Assembly (NCBI GenBank): GCA_963730225.1
Contig: CAVSQX010000001.1
Location: forward strand, 620,001 to 684,000
Source: CAVSQX01 sp963730225
GTDB lineage: Bacteria > Planctomycetota > Phycisphaerae > Tepidisphaerales > Tepidisphaeraceae
DNA: 64,000 bases
Reading direction: 5' to 3'
Position 1 is the first letter of the stretch. Each line of letters begins with the position of its first letter. The translations under genes and the position numbers were made by a program. Shown here in pieces: positions 48,592-56,136 of this stretch. The notes beneath the pieces were generated by a model, which saw only the letters and a list, made by a program, of their open reading frames with translations, did no database searches and was not told where the DNA came from.

Positions 48592-48613
48592 CAGAAAACG
48601 GGACAGGTGCGAT
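48592..48613 (+). repeat. REP-like terminus next to the truncated RAYT
   Basis: CAGAAAACGGGACAGGTGCG followed by AT is identical to the terminus beside the intact RAYT. Relative to the broken minus-strand RAYT it lies on the downstream side and inverted, the same geometry as in the intact element. Confidence 0.85.
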
Positions 48614-48651
48614 TCTCATCGGGCGGCCGCAGCGGTATACTCTGATCATTG

Positions 48652-48868
48652 ATGGACGATGAGCTTGCCGTACAACTCGGCCGCGGGAACCGGTTCCCGC
48701 GACACCGCTGGCAACAGATGAGCTACGAGCACGCGCATGGAAGAAATGCAACGCCTCCAGGAACGCATGTGGGCCATTTTGCGCAGCTCGCCGCAGGGTT
48801 ACGCTCATTTTTTGCGGCGGAATTTCAAGGCGTGGGCGATCGATGTGCCCGCAGCTGAAGGAAGCTGA
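48652..48868 (+). CDS. Small hypothetical protein carried within the RAYT-flanked block (apparent frameshift)
   Basis: The ATG at 48652 reads MDDELAVQLGRGNRFPRHRW and QQMSYEHA. With one base removed near 48735 it continues MEEMQRLQERMWAILRSSPQ GYAHFLRRNFKAWAIDVP, ending at 48868 (about 71 residues). The composition (amphipathic helices, Arg-rich) looks like a genuine small protein rather than chance. I recognise no family name. It lies between the REP terminus and the broken RAYT. Confidence 0.5.
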
Positions 48869-48887
48869 AAAGGTGACATCCACCGTT

Positions 48888-49214
48888 TCACGATATCACG
48901 CGCTTTTGTTCCGGGCGGCCGCGCGGGTTCAGTGTGTATTGCAAGCCCATTCGTTGGGCCATCGTTGCCGTCCATTTCGCACCTCCCAACGGTCGTCCGC
49001 GCTGGAAGCTCGCCTTTAGCCGCTGGTTGTCCACCGGGACCAACGCTTCGTTCACCAGCGCAGTCCAATTGCCCGGCCGATCCACCGGCCAATCGTCCAA
49101 GATGGCTTGGGATAGTTTACGCTCGCAGCCCAAGCTCGACCAGCGCCAGTCCTGCGCCCGCTTCACCAGCCTGGCCCGCAGCGGATTGGACTGCACATAT
49201 CGAAGCAACGTCAA
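48888..49214 (-). pseudogene. Truncated RAYT transposase (C-terminal half only)
   Basis: The reading LTLLRYVQSNPLRARLVKRA QDWRWSSLG...GRPLGGAKWTATMAQRMGL...GRPEQKR aligns with the C-terminal half of the intact RAYT at 45459, including the tyrosine helix. The N-terminal HUH half is missing. It is diverged in sequence, so it is a different lineage and not a recent copy. Its 5' break, at about 49215, coincides with the start of an unrelated gene fragment on the plus strand. Confidence 0.8.
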
Positions 49215-49221
49215 CAGGTAT

Positions 49222-49788
49222 GGGACGCAAGACCTGATTGAACAATTGTTACGAATCTACCCACAGGAACTGGAAGGCGATGTTCAATTAGCACGGATGA
49301 GCATTCCCGGTGATTTCGTCGTCAGGGCCGACGCAGATTTTGAACAGTACCGGCTCGCACTGCAAACTATTCTTTCAGAGGCAGCGGGTGATCCGGTCAC
49401 TTTGACATTGCGTAATGTCGATCAGCCCGCAATTGCCTTTGAGGGAACCTGGCAAGCCAAGCCGCCACTTCGGGGACCGCCGATCATCGACATCTACGGG
49501 GCCTACAGGGATGATCTTTACACTGGAGGCGGCGGCGGCACGGGCGGCCTCAGTGAATTCGGCGGCTGGGTCGGGAGGTGGATTAAAAAATCGGTGATCG
49601 TCGAGGCGGCCGCAGCACCCGCGAAACTCAGTTGGCGATATCACCGCCCGCGCAGAGGCGGCCTCGAAATCCAGCAGCAGGCGCACGATCCGGCGCTGGT
49701 TTGTTCGCACATCCAGGAGCAAACTGGATTGAGCTGGAAAGAGGAAGTGCGAAGCGTGCGTCGGCTATTCGTCGAGCGCGGCGGCTAA
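49222..49788 (+). pseudogene. 5'-truncated planctomycete secreted-type protein (TIGR03435-like)
   Basis: The conserved part begins YGTQDLIEQLLRIYPQELEG and continues IPGDFVVRADADFEQYRLAL, ILSEAAGDPVTLTLRNVDQP, LVCSHIQEQTGLSWKEEVRS and VRRLFVERGG. The last segments match the C-terminal pattern (EQTGLxWxEExRxVRxLFVE) of soil-type TIGR03435-like or secretin-N-like proteins. There is no start codon or signal peptide in this frame; upstream the sequence is antisense to the broken RAYT. The gene has therefore lost its 5' end at the element boundary. Function is unknown. Confidence 0.55.
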
Positions 49789-49856
49789 CGGCTCAGTTGC
49801 CCGACCCGTACCGACAAATTCAAACCTCGGATTTTTCGCCCCGAGTCGAGAATGCG

Positions 49857-50423
49857 GTGAGATTCAATCACACAAAACGCCGCCTGCTCAAAACACTGGT
49901 TCTCCTCTGGCTGACCATCTGCATCGCCACGACCGCGCTCTGGCTCGCAGGACGATTCGCGGGAAATCCATTTCCCCACCCGCTGCCGGGCCGTTGGTCC
50001 TACCAATTGAACGGCCGCACGTCCGGCAGCATTAGCGTTGTTCTCTTTCACGATTACCCCACGCCGATGGTGGGCCCGCGGTTCGGCCCAAATGATCAAT
50101 ACACGCCGGAGCTGTTGGCCTGGTATGGCCAGTTTCCGCCTGGGTTGTTCATTCACATACTGGGGTTCGGCTGCACTCACACGGATAATTTCGAAACCGA
50201 CAGCGGCAACCACATGGTCGCCCTGGGAAAACGAACCGATTTGAGTGTGCCATACTGGGCCGCCTGGGTGATGTGGCTGCCGACTGCGGTTTACGCCGAT
50301 CGAAGGCGTCGAAGGAAACTTCAAAGCCGCAGACGGCTCAAAGGTCAATGCGTCGTCTGCGGCTACGATCTTCGCGCCACCCCCGACCGCTGCCCCGAGT
50401 GCGGTACCGCAATAATCAGATAA
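49857..50423 (+). CDS. Membrane protein with C-terminal zinc ribbon
   Basis: The GTG at 49857 gives 188 residues (VRFNHTKRRLLKTLVLLWLT). One membrane helix is near the N-terminus (LVLLWLTICIATTALWLAG) and a second near residue 145 (YWAAWVMWLPTAVYAD). The protein ends in a basic stretch and the ribbon CVVCGYDLRATPDRCPECG, with two CxxC pairs. This arrangement is very common among small planctomycete membrane proteins of unknown function. It follows the truncated TIGR03435-like fragment and is followed by a repeat cluster. Confidence 0.75.
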   Translation: MRFNHTKRRLLKTLVLLWLTICIATTALWLAGRFAGNPFPHPLPGRWSYQLNGRTSGSISVVLFHDYPTPMVGPRFGPNDQYTPELLAWYGQFPPGLFIHILGFGCTHTDNFETDSGNHMVALGKRTDLSVPYWAAWVMWLPTAVYADRRRRRKLQSRRRLKGQCVVCGYDLRATPDRCPECGTAIIR

Positions 50424-50433
50424 TCAGGCCCAA

Positions 50434-50509
50434 AAAACGTAACATTTCGTAACAAACGTAACATTCCCATCCGCAAAACGTATCATTTTGTATCAAAACG
50501 TATCCTGCC
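50434..50509 (+). repeat. Paired CGTAAC/CGTATC repeat (family B, two units)
   Basis: Unit 1 (50434-50468) has three CGTAAC-type hexamers. Unit 2 (50475-50509) has three (C/T)GTATC hexamers at the same spacing (both have AAAACGTA at the front and an ATTT linker after the first hexamer). The fifth base of every hexamer is A in unit 1 and T in unit 2. The units lie in the convergent gap between the zinc-ribbon gene and the VWA gene. Confidence 0.75.
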
Positions 50510-50522
50510 GATTACCGCGCTC

Positions 50523-50559
50523 CTCCCCAATCGGCAATTGGAAATCGGCAATCGGCAAT
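50523..50559 (-). repeat. Heptad-repeat element (family A, copy 2)
   Basis: Read on the minus strand this is ATTGCCN ATTGCCN ATTTCCN ATTGCCN ATTGGGGAG, the same order, including the odd third ATTTCC, as the right arm of the hairpin at 43965-44001. Only the N bases differ. It sits directly after the VWA gene, whose last codons (ATT GCC TGA) are themselves a heptad. Confidence 0.8.
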
Positions 50560-50561
50560 GA

Positions 50562-51734
50562 TCAGGCAATATACGCCTTCTTCTTCCTCCCGCTCAGATA
50601 ACTCTCCATGATGCACGAGGATAGTTCTCCGCTGGTCGTATAAAACGCCACGCCCTTGGTCAATTTCGTAAGTTGATCGACGAATCCCACCCATTCCATT
50701 CCCCAGTAATCCTCGATCAGCGCAAAGGTGCTGAGCCGGCAGCCGTCTTTTGCTGCCAGCACCGCTTCCTTCAGCGTCGCCACCGTGCTGCGCTGATCCG
50801 GCGGATAGAGCAGATACACAAAATCCCCTTCCACGTGCGCCGTCGGCTGGCCGTCGGTGATTATGAAGATTTGTTTGTTCTCGCTGGTGCGTTTGCGAAG
50901 AATTCGCCGGGCCAGCTGGAGGCCCATGTGCAGGTTCGTGAAGTGCTGCGGGGCCTTGGCGATCTGATCGATCGGCACGCGCAGGCGAACCTGATAATCG
51001 TAAATCGTCACCGGCTTGGGCATCGTCAGCGGCAGCGCAATCTCGGGAATCTTCGCCGCACCGGAATAGAAGCCGACGAAGTCGATCGAATCCTGCGGGA
51101 ATCGCGAGCGAACCAGCGCCTGCATCGCCATCGCCACTTTTTTTGCCGCCAGAAATCGGCCGTAGCGCATCATCGATCCGCTCATGTCCAGCATGACCAC
51201 CGTCGAGCAACTGGTGGTTCCCTCGTGCAGATGCAATTCAAAATCGCGCTCGGTGAAGCGGATACGGGCCGGACCGCTCGATCCGTCAGGCAGCCCGTGG
51301 CGGGTCAGCGCGTTGTGCAGCGTGGTGTGCAGATCCAGCTCGCTTACCGGATCGCCGAACTCATACGGCTTGCTGCCCTCAATACGATCGCCCGCCTGCC
51401 CGGGAGTGATCTTTTCGTGCCCTTCGCGCTGTCCCTCGCGCAGATGCGAAAAAACCTCCATCAGCGCTTTTCGCTGCATCTTGCCCAAGGCGCGCGGCGT
51501 CAGGCGCAGCCGGCCCTTGCCGTCCTTGTCGAGCATTCCATCTTTCAGCAACTGTTCCAGCAGATCCGATTGCTCCTGGTTTTTGGGGTCCTGCATCATC
51601 TGCTGGATGGCTTTCATCGCCTGCTCGCCGTGCTGCATGATGAAATCCATCAGCTGATCGAAGCCGAAAAGCTTGTCGGGGCTGGGGAATTCCTGGCCGT
51701 CGTACTGGCCGTAGAAATACTTCATACCGGCCAT
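50562..51734 (-). CDS. VWA-domain (MIDAS) protein
   Basis: The start is the ATG at 51734 or 51725 (MAGMKYFYGQYDGQEFPSP), giving about 390 residues. A longer open frame upstream is only antisense to panB. The N-terminal 130 residues are helical and Gln/Lys-rich (AIQQMMQDPKNQEQSDLLEQ). The VWA domain has the MIDAS motif VVMLDMSGSMMRYG (DxSxS) and IIITDGQPTA. Such proteins often pair with MoxR AAA ATPases as chaperone systems, but no MoxR is in this window. No signal peptide is seen; cytoplasmic. Its end runs into the family A repeat. Confidence 0.8.
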   Translation of the reverse strand: MAGMKYFYGQYDGQEFPSPDKLFGFDQLMDFIMQHGEQAMKAIQQMMQDPKNQEQSDLLEQLLKDGMLDKDGKGRLRLTPRALGKMQRKALMEVFSHLREGQREGHEKITPGQAGDRIEGSKPYEFGDPVSELDLHTTLHNALTRHGLPDGSSGPARIRFTERDFELHLHEGTTSCSTVVMLDMSGSMMRYGRFLAAKKVAMAMQALVRSRFPQDSIDFVGFYSGAAKIPEIALPLTMPKPVTIYDYQVRLRVPIDQIAKAPQHFTNLHMGLQLARRILRKRTSENKQIFIITDGQPTAHVEGDFVYLLYPPDQRSTVATLKEAVLAAKDGCRLSTFALIEDYWGMEWVGFVDQLTKLTKGVAFYTTSGELSSCIMESYLSGRKKKAYIA

Positions 51735-51805
51735 TGTATGCTGCCACGACCCGCGGGGAAATCGCCCGGCGAACGCACGAGTTACCTTCTTTAGCAAATC
51801 GACCC

Positions 51806-51811
51806 TATAAT
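51806..51811 (+). promoter_or_regulatory. Perfect -10 box 7 nt before the panB ATG (possible leaderless transcript)
   Basis: TATAAT ends 7 nt before the ATG at 51819, so transcription would start at or next to the start codon. No ribosome-binding site lies between. A good -35 is not evident. Confidence 0.45.
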
Positions 51812-51818
51812 CCGATAA

Positions 51819-52682
51819 ATGCCCAGTCCCTTGGCGGTGAAATTCACGGTCAACGACCTGCGAGCGGCGCACGGCACCGGCAAGAAGATTGCGGTGTTGA
51901 CCTGCTACGACTACTCCACCGCTCGGCTCATGCACGAAGCGGGCGTGCCGGTCCTGCTGGTGGGCGATTCCGCGGGGACTGTGATTCTGGGCCATCCTTC
52001 CACTGTGCCCACACCACTGACCTTCATGATTGAAATCACCGCTGCCGTGCGTCGCGGCGCACCCAACGCTCTGCTGATCGCCGACATGCCATTTGGCTCC
52101 TATCAGGCGTCGGTCGCTCAGGGGGTGCGAAATGTCGCGCGGATGGTGAAACTTACCGGCTGCGATTGCGTTAAACTGGAGGTCGCGGCGAGCCACGCAA
52201 AACTGGTCGCCGCGTTGGCGGATGCGGGGGTCGCGGTGATGGCCCACCTGGGACTTCGTCCGCAAACGGTCGGTTTGCTCGGAGGATACCGGTCGCAGGG
52301 CCGAACCGCTCAGCAGGCGCGGCGAATCGTCGCCACCGCCAAAGTGATGCAGGATGCCGGGGCCGCGGCGCTGCTGCTCGAGACCGTGCCGCCGGAAGTT
52401 TCGCAGGCCGTGGTAACCGCAACGACGATTCCGGTCATCGGCTGCGGGGCCGGGCCGGCGTGCCACGGAAGCGTGATCGTCTCCAACGACGCCCTGGGGC
52501 TGACTCCGGCCCATCCCAAGTTCGTGCCGATGCTACAGAACATCAGCGAACCTTTGAAGGCCGCGTTTGCCGAATATGTGAAACGGGTTACCAGCGGCGA
52601 CTATCCCGCCGCCGAACATCAATACGAAATGCTCCCCGAAGAAAAGGCAATATTTCTGAGCGAGCTTCGTCCTACCAAGTAA
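51819..52682 (+). CDS. panB: 3-methyl-2-oxobutanoate hydroxymethyltransferase
   Basis: The 287-residue protein has the PanB motifs in order: VLTCYDYSTARLMHEAG, VLLVGDSAGTVILGH, LLIADMPFGSYQ (metal Asp), CVKLE, VMAHLGLRPQTV and LLLETVPPEV (catalytic Glu region), IGCGAGPACHGSVIVSNDAL. It makes ketopantoate from 2-oxoisovalerate and methylene-THF, the first step of pantothenate synthesis. Length is typical. It is divergent from the VWA gene and followed after 10 nt by the HtrA gene. Confidence 0.95.
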   Translation: MPSPLAVKFTVNDLRAAHGTGKKIAVLTCYDYSTARLMHEAGVPVLLVGDSAGTVILGHPSTVPTPLTFMIEITAAVRRGAPNALLIADMPFGSYQASVAQGVRNVARMVKLTGCDCVKLEVAASHAKLVAALADAGVAVMAHLGLRPQTVGLLGGYRSQGRTAQQARRIVATAKVMQDAGAAALLLETVPPEVSQAVVTATTIPVIGCGAGPACHGSVIVSNDALGLTPAHPKFVPMLQNISEPLKAAFAEYVKRVTSGDYPAAEHQYEMLPEEKAIFLSELRPTK

Positions 52683-52692
52683 GGAACCGACC

Positions 52693-54306
52693 ATGAATAA
52701 AATCAGCAATTGGAAAAAAGCGTTGATGGTGCTGGCGATCGGCGGTGGATCGATCGCGGCGTGGGAAGGCGGCAGCGCGATCGTCGCCGACGTGCAGTTC
52801 GCACGGGCCGAGCAGCAGGTCGCCTCCAGCAACGAACAATTGCAGAAAGTCCAGGACTTGTCGGATGTTTTCCGCAACGTGGGCAGAGTCATCGAGCCGT
52901 CCGTCGTGCAGATTGAAGTCAAGACCGAAATCCGCGGCGGGCGGTCGCGTTTCTTCGGACCCAACGACGATCTCCGCAAGTTTTTCCAGGACCATGGCTT
53001 CGGCCAGATGCCCGGCGATCAGGACAACAACGGCGATCAAAACAACGACAACAACGATCAGAATCAAAATGACTCGCCCGACGACAACGGCGGCGATGAT
53101 CTGGAGCAGATCGGCACCGGCAGCGGCGTCATCATGGAAGTCGACGGCTCCGACGCTTACATCCTGACCAACAATCACGTCGCCGGCGACGCGAAGAAAA
53201 TGACCGTCACCCTCAACGACGGCCGAATGATCACCAACGGAAAGACCGTCGGCGCCGACGCCAAGAGCGATCTGGCCGTCGTGAAGATCACCGCCGATCA
53301 TCTCATCGCCGCCAAGTGGGGCGACAGCGATCAGCTCGATCGCGGCGACTGGGTCCTGGCCTTCGGCAGCCCGTTCCGCTACGTCGGCTCGATGACCCAC
53401 GGAATCGTCAGCGCGTTGCACCGCACCGATGTGCATATTCTCCCGCAGGAAGGTTACGAGAATTTCATCCAGGTGGATGCTCCGATCAATCCGGGAAACA
53501 GCGGCGGCCCGCTGGTGAACATTCACGGCGAAGTGATCGGCATCAACACCGCCATCGCCTCCGAGAGCGGCGGGTTCCAGGGAATCGGGTTTGCCATTCC
53601 CTCCGACGAAGCCCGCCCGATCTTCGCCATGCTCAAGGAAAAAGGAAAAGTCACGCGCGGCTGGCTGGGCGTCGAAATTCAGGATGTTCAGCGCGATCCC
53701 GATTTCGCACGCAGCTTTGGTTACACCGAAACTAACGGCGTCATCGTGCACGGAGTTCTCAACGGCACGCCTGCCGCCGGCAAGCTACAACCCGGCGACG
53801 TCATCACCGCTCTGGACGGCAAGCACGTCGACACCGTGCAGGAGCTTCGTGATTCGGTCGCCATGATGGCGCCGGGTTCAGCGGCCAAGCTGACGATATC
53901 TCGTGACGGCAAGGAAAGTGAAATTACCGTCATGCTGGGCGAGCAGCCCGATAATCCGCTGGCGATGAACTCGAACGCTCCGGCTCGGCACAGTGATCAT
54001 GCAGCGGCCACGGCCGTGCGATCGCTGGGGCTTCAGTTGTCCGATCTCACCGATGATTTGGCTCAGAAATACGGTCTGGGTTCCTTCAAAGGCGGCGCTT
54101 TGGTGGTGAACGTGAATCCCAACTCGCCGGCGGGTCGGGTCCAGATGCAAATCGGAGATTTGATTACCCGGGTCAACGGCCAGTCGGTTGGCAACGCCGA
54201 GGAGGCCAGCGCTGCTCTTGCCAAGGCCGATCTGAACAAGGGCATTCAACTGCAAATCACCAATCGCGAAGGATATAGAGCCGCATTTCTGGAAAGTGAG
54301 AAGTGA
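52693..54306 (+). CDS. DegP/HtrA (Do family) periplasmic serine protease with two PDZ domains
   Basis: The 537-residue protein starts with a signal/anchor (WKKALMVLAIGGGSIAAWEG). The catalytic triad is intact: His in ILTNNHVAGDA, Asp in KSDLAVVKI and Ser in NPGNSGGPLVN. PDZ1 is near residues 325-410 (TRGWLGVEIQDV, GVLNGTPAAGKLQPGDVITA) and PDZ2 near 440-530 (GLQLSDLTDDLAQKYGL, NPNSPAGRVQMQIGDLITRV). An unusual Asp/Asn/Gln-rich loop at residues ~112-138 is inserted where DegP has its LA loop. It is a periplasmic protease/chaperone. It starts 10 nt after panB, so may be co-transcribed. Confidence 0.92.
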   Translation: MNKISNWKKALMVLAIGGGSIAAWEGGSAIVADVQFARAEQQVASSNEQLQKVQDLSDVFRNVGRVIEPSVVQIEVKTEIRGGRSRFFGPNDDLRKFFQDHGFGQMPGDQDNNGDQNNDNNDQNQNDSPDDNGGDDLEQIGTGSGVIMEVDGSDAYILTNNHVAGDAKKMTVTLNDGRMITNGKTVGADAKSDLAVVKITADHLIAAKWGDSDQLDRGDWVLAFGSPFRYVGSMTHGIVSALHRTDVHILPQEGYENFIQVDAPINPGNSGGPLVNIHGEVIGINTAIASESGGFQGIGFAIPSDEARPIFAMLKEKGKVTRGWLGVEIQDVQRDPDFARSFGYTETNGVIVHGVLNGTPAAGKLQPGDVITALDGKHVDTVQELRDSVAMMAPGSAAKLTISRDGKESEITVMLGEQPDNPLAMNSNAPARHSDHAAATAVRSLGLQLSDLTDDLAQKYGLGSFKGGALVVNVNPNSPAGRVQMQIGDLITRVNGQSVGNAEEASAALAKADLNKGIQLQITNREGYRAAFLESEK

Positions 54307-54331
54307 TGCCCGCGTTGGCGATGACGGCCGG

Positions 54332-54752
54332 CTATTCGAGCAGATAGCGATACTGCTCGAGCAATGTCAACTCCGGCGGCGCCATGCGAATGGGCGACGC
54401 CGACTGTCCGGTGCCCTTCTGCCGCGGCTCGCTGAACGCCGCCGCCCGCCGAAGCCGGTGTTTGGATTGCACAACCCCAAGCGTGTATTCCACCGTGAAA
54501 ACATAATGGTGCCGGCCGGCATCACTATGGTAGAGCAAATCGAAAACCCGCACCGCCGCCGCCCCCGGAATCGGAATCGCCTGGGCGACGCGATCGGTCA
54601 ATCTCAGCCGATCGAACAGGCTGAAGTGCATTTGCTGCTGCACCGCCAATGCGCGGCAGCGCCCTCTGATTTCGCCGCCGGCGCACCCGGTCCAGCACCA
54701 TCGCGGCGGCGGTCAGAAGACAGAGCAGGCCGAGCAGGTAAATCGGGGGCAT
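54332..54752 (-). CDS. Small membrane protein of a planctomycete family (apparent frameshift)
   Basis: The ATG at 54752 opens MPPIYLLGLLCLLTAAAMVL then DRVRRRRNQ, a single N-terminal membrane helix with positive flank. With one base removed near 54655 the protein continues RALAVQQQMHFSLFDRLRLT, VAQAIPIPGAAAVRVFDLLY, YVFTVEYTLGVVQSKHRLRR and ends LLEQYRYLLE, about 139 residues. I believe this is a conserved planctomycete family but know no function. It is convergent with degP and separated from the next minus-strand gene by a long hairpin. Confidence 0.65.
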
Positions 54753-54760
54753 CGCACTGC

Positions 54761-54892
54761 GAATGACGTAGCTCGAAATCCGAATGCCGAATCAAATCCA
54801 AACGACAAATGAAAAGATCGCCCGCTTTCGCCCCGTTCGTCATTGAGGCATTGGTCATTGATTCGTCATTCGGACTTCGAGTTTGGTCATTC
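54761..54892. repeat. Long imperfect hairpin (family C, GAATGAC/TCATTC arms), MITE-like
   Basis: The left arm (54761-54800) starts GAATGACGTAGCTCGAAATC. The right arm (ending 54892) is its imperfect inverted complement, ending GAGTTTGGTCATTC. Aligned in one orientation the arms share GAATGAC, CTCGAA, TCCGAATG and CGAATCAA in register. The middle is a 50-bp mixed region. The element lies between two minus-strand genes. Confidence 0.7.
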
Positions 54893-54901
54893 CCCTTCAC
54901 A

Positions 54902-56050
54902 TCATGGTTGTGTAACCGGCGGCGCCGCCGTCAGCTTCCACGCCACCGGTAATCCGTAATCCGGCGTCAAGGTTCGCAGCGAATTGGCGATCCAATCGTG
55001 CCATTGCAGGAATCCCACATCCGATTTGGTGCGATAACGGGGCTTGAAATCGTCAGCCGCCGGATGAGCCACGTTGGTCTGGTCGTCGGGCAGCGCGTAT
55101 TGCAAAAGGAGCGAACGGTCCGGCAGCGTACGATCGATCATGAAATATTCCACTCCGCCGGAAACGTGTGAGTAGTTTTGCAGAATATAAAAGTTGGTGT
55201 AAACCACGTTGCTGGTTGAGCCGGGGAATAATGCGAAATCCCCGGCGTGCGTTCCGCCGTGGCATGCGGCCGAGCCGCAGGCGGTGGCGATCAGGGGATA
55301 AACCTTGTTTCGGAATTCGAGCAGCGGAGCCGGATCGGAGACGATGCGCACGTCGTTAGCCATCTTGGCGCTGCCGCTGGTTAAAATCTCCTCCGCCTGT
55401 TGGGCCTGCGTCAGGTTGCGAAAGGCCTGGGGATCGTGATCGCCGCTGTCGAGGAAGCGGCGTATGACGCCGTTTTCAAATTGCACGCGCAGCTTGCTGT
55501 CGTCGCCGGACATTTCGGTTTGACGGATGAGATTGATCTCGTCGTTGGTGAGCAACCGGCGCACCAGGGGCTTTCCGGCCTTGGTCGTTTCCGTCGCCGG
55601 TTGCGAAGCGGCGCCGGTGGTCGCATGGGCGTGCTGGCTCTTCTCGAGCTGGCTCTGAGCGGCCTGCAATGCCTTGGCCGCGTCCGCATTGGTCGGATCG
55701 ATCTTCACCGCCTCGTTGAGCGCCGTGATGGCCAAATCCGGCCGATCAAAATCGTCGGCCCACTTCGCCAGATCGACGCGGCCCTTCACGTCACTGGCGG
55801 CCAGCCTGGAAAGTTGATCGTGGAACTGATCGTCCACCGATGAAACATACGTGATCTTGGCGACGTTTCGGCGGTCGATCTTGATTGCAATCCCGCGCGA
55901 GGTGACGGTGACATACTTGGCGTCTTCGCTCACGTCGCCGTTGAACGCGTGGTTATCGTCCGTTTGAACGGTGCCCGGATTGGCTCGCAGAATCGCGGCG
56001 GCGAAGATCACCACTCCAATCGCGCACGCCCTTTGCCACCAACGACGCAT
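54902..56050 (-). CDS. Secreted cytochrome-like protein with CX4CH motif
   Basis: The ATG at 56050 gives 382 residues with a signal peptide (RACAIGVVIFAAAILRANPG). A TPR-like segment (DLAITALNEAVKIDPTNADA AKALQAAQSQL) is near residues 105-140. Near residue 265 VYPLIATACGSAACHGGTHAGDF carries C-x4-C-H followed by GG, a non-canonical c-type heme site known among planctomycete proteins with the 'ACHGG' signature. The C-terminal half (YFMIDRTLPDRSLLLQYALP, HPAADDFKPRYRTKSDVGFL QWHDWIANS) resembles that family. It probably sits in the periplasm; redox role is inferred. An upstream open stretch to 56464 is not coding. Confidence 0.65.
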   Translation of the reverse strand: MRRWWQRACAIGVVIFAAAILRANPGTVQTDDNHAFNGDVSEDAKYVTVTSRGIAIKIDRRNVAKITYVSSVDDQFHDQLSRLAASDVKGRVDLAKWADDFDRPDLAITALNEAVKIDPTNADAAKALQAAQSQLEKSQHAHATTGAASQPATETTKAGKPLVRRLLTNDEINLIRQTEMSGDDSKLRVQFENGVIRRFLDSGDHDPQAFRNLTQAQQAEEILTSGSAKMANDVRIVSDPAPLLEFRNKVYPLIATACGSAACHGGTHAGDFALFPGSTSNVVYTNFYILQNYSHVSGGVEYFMIDRTLPDRSLLLQYALPDDQTNVAHPAADDFKPRYRTKSDVGFLQWHDWIANSLRTLTPDYGLPVAWKLTAAPPVTQP

Positions 56051-56136
56051 ATCCAGGCTCCCAGCGTTAGTGATTGCATCATAAGAAGATGGGTGAAACG
56101 TGGCAACTTTGGAAAAGCCGCACGCCAGGCGCGGTT

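Noticed and set aside
48934..49221. Upstream part of the plus-strand frame leading into the TIGR03435-like fragment
   Set aside because: It is exactly antisense to the truncated RAYT, so it is not a genuine N-terminus.
51735..52514. Upstream 260-codon extension of the VWA protein
   Set aside because: It is antisense to panB and has no protein-like features; the gene begins at MAGMKYFYG.
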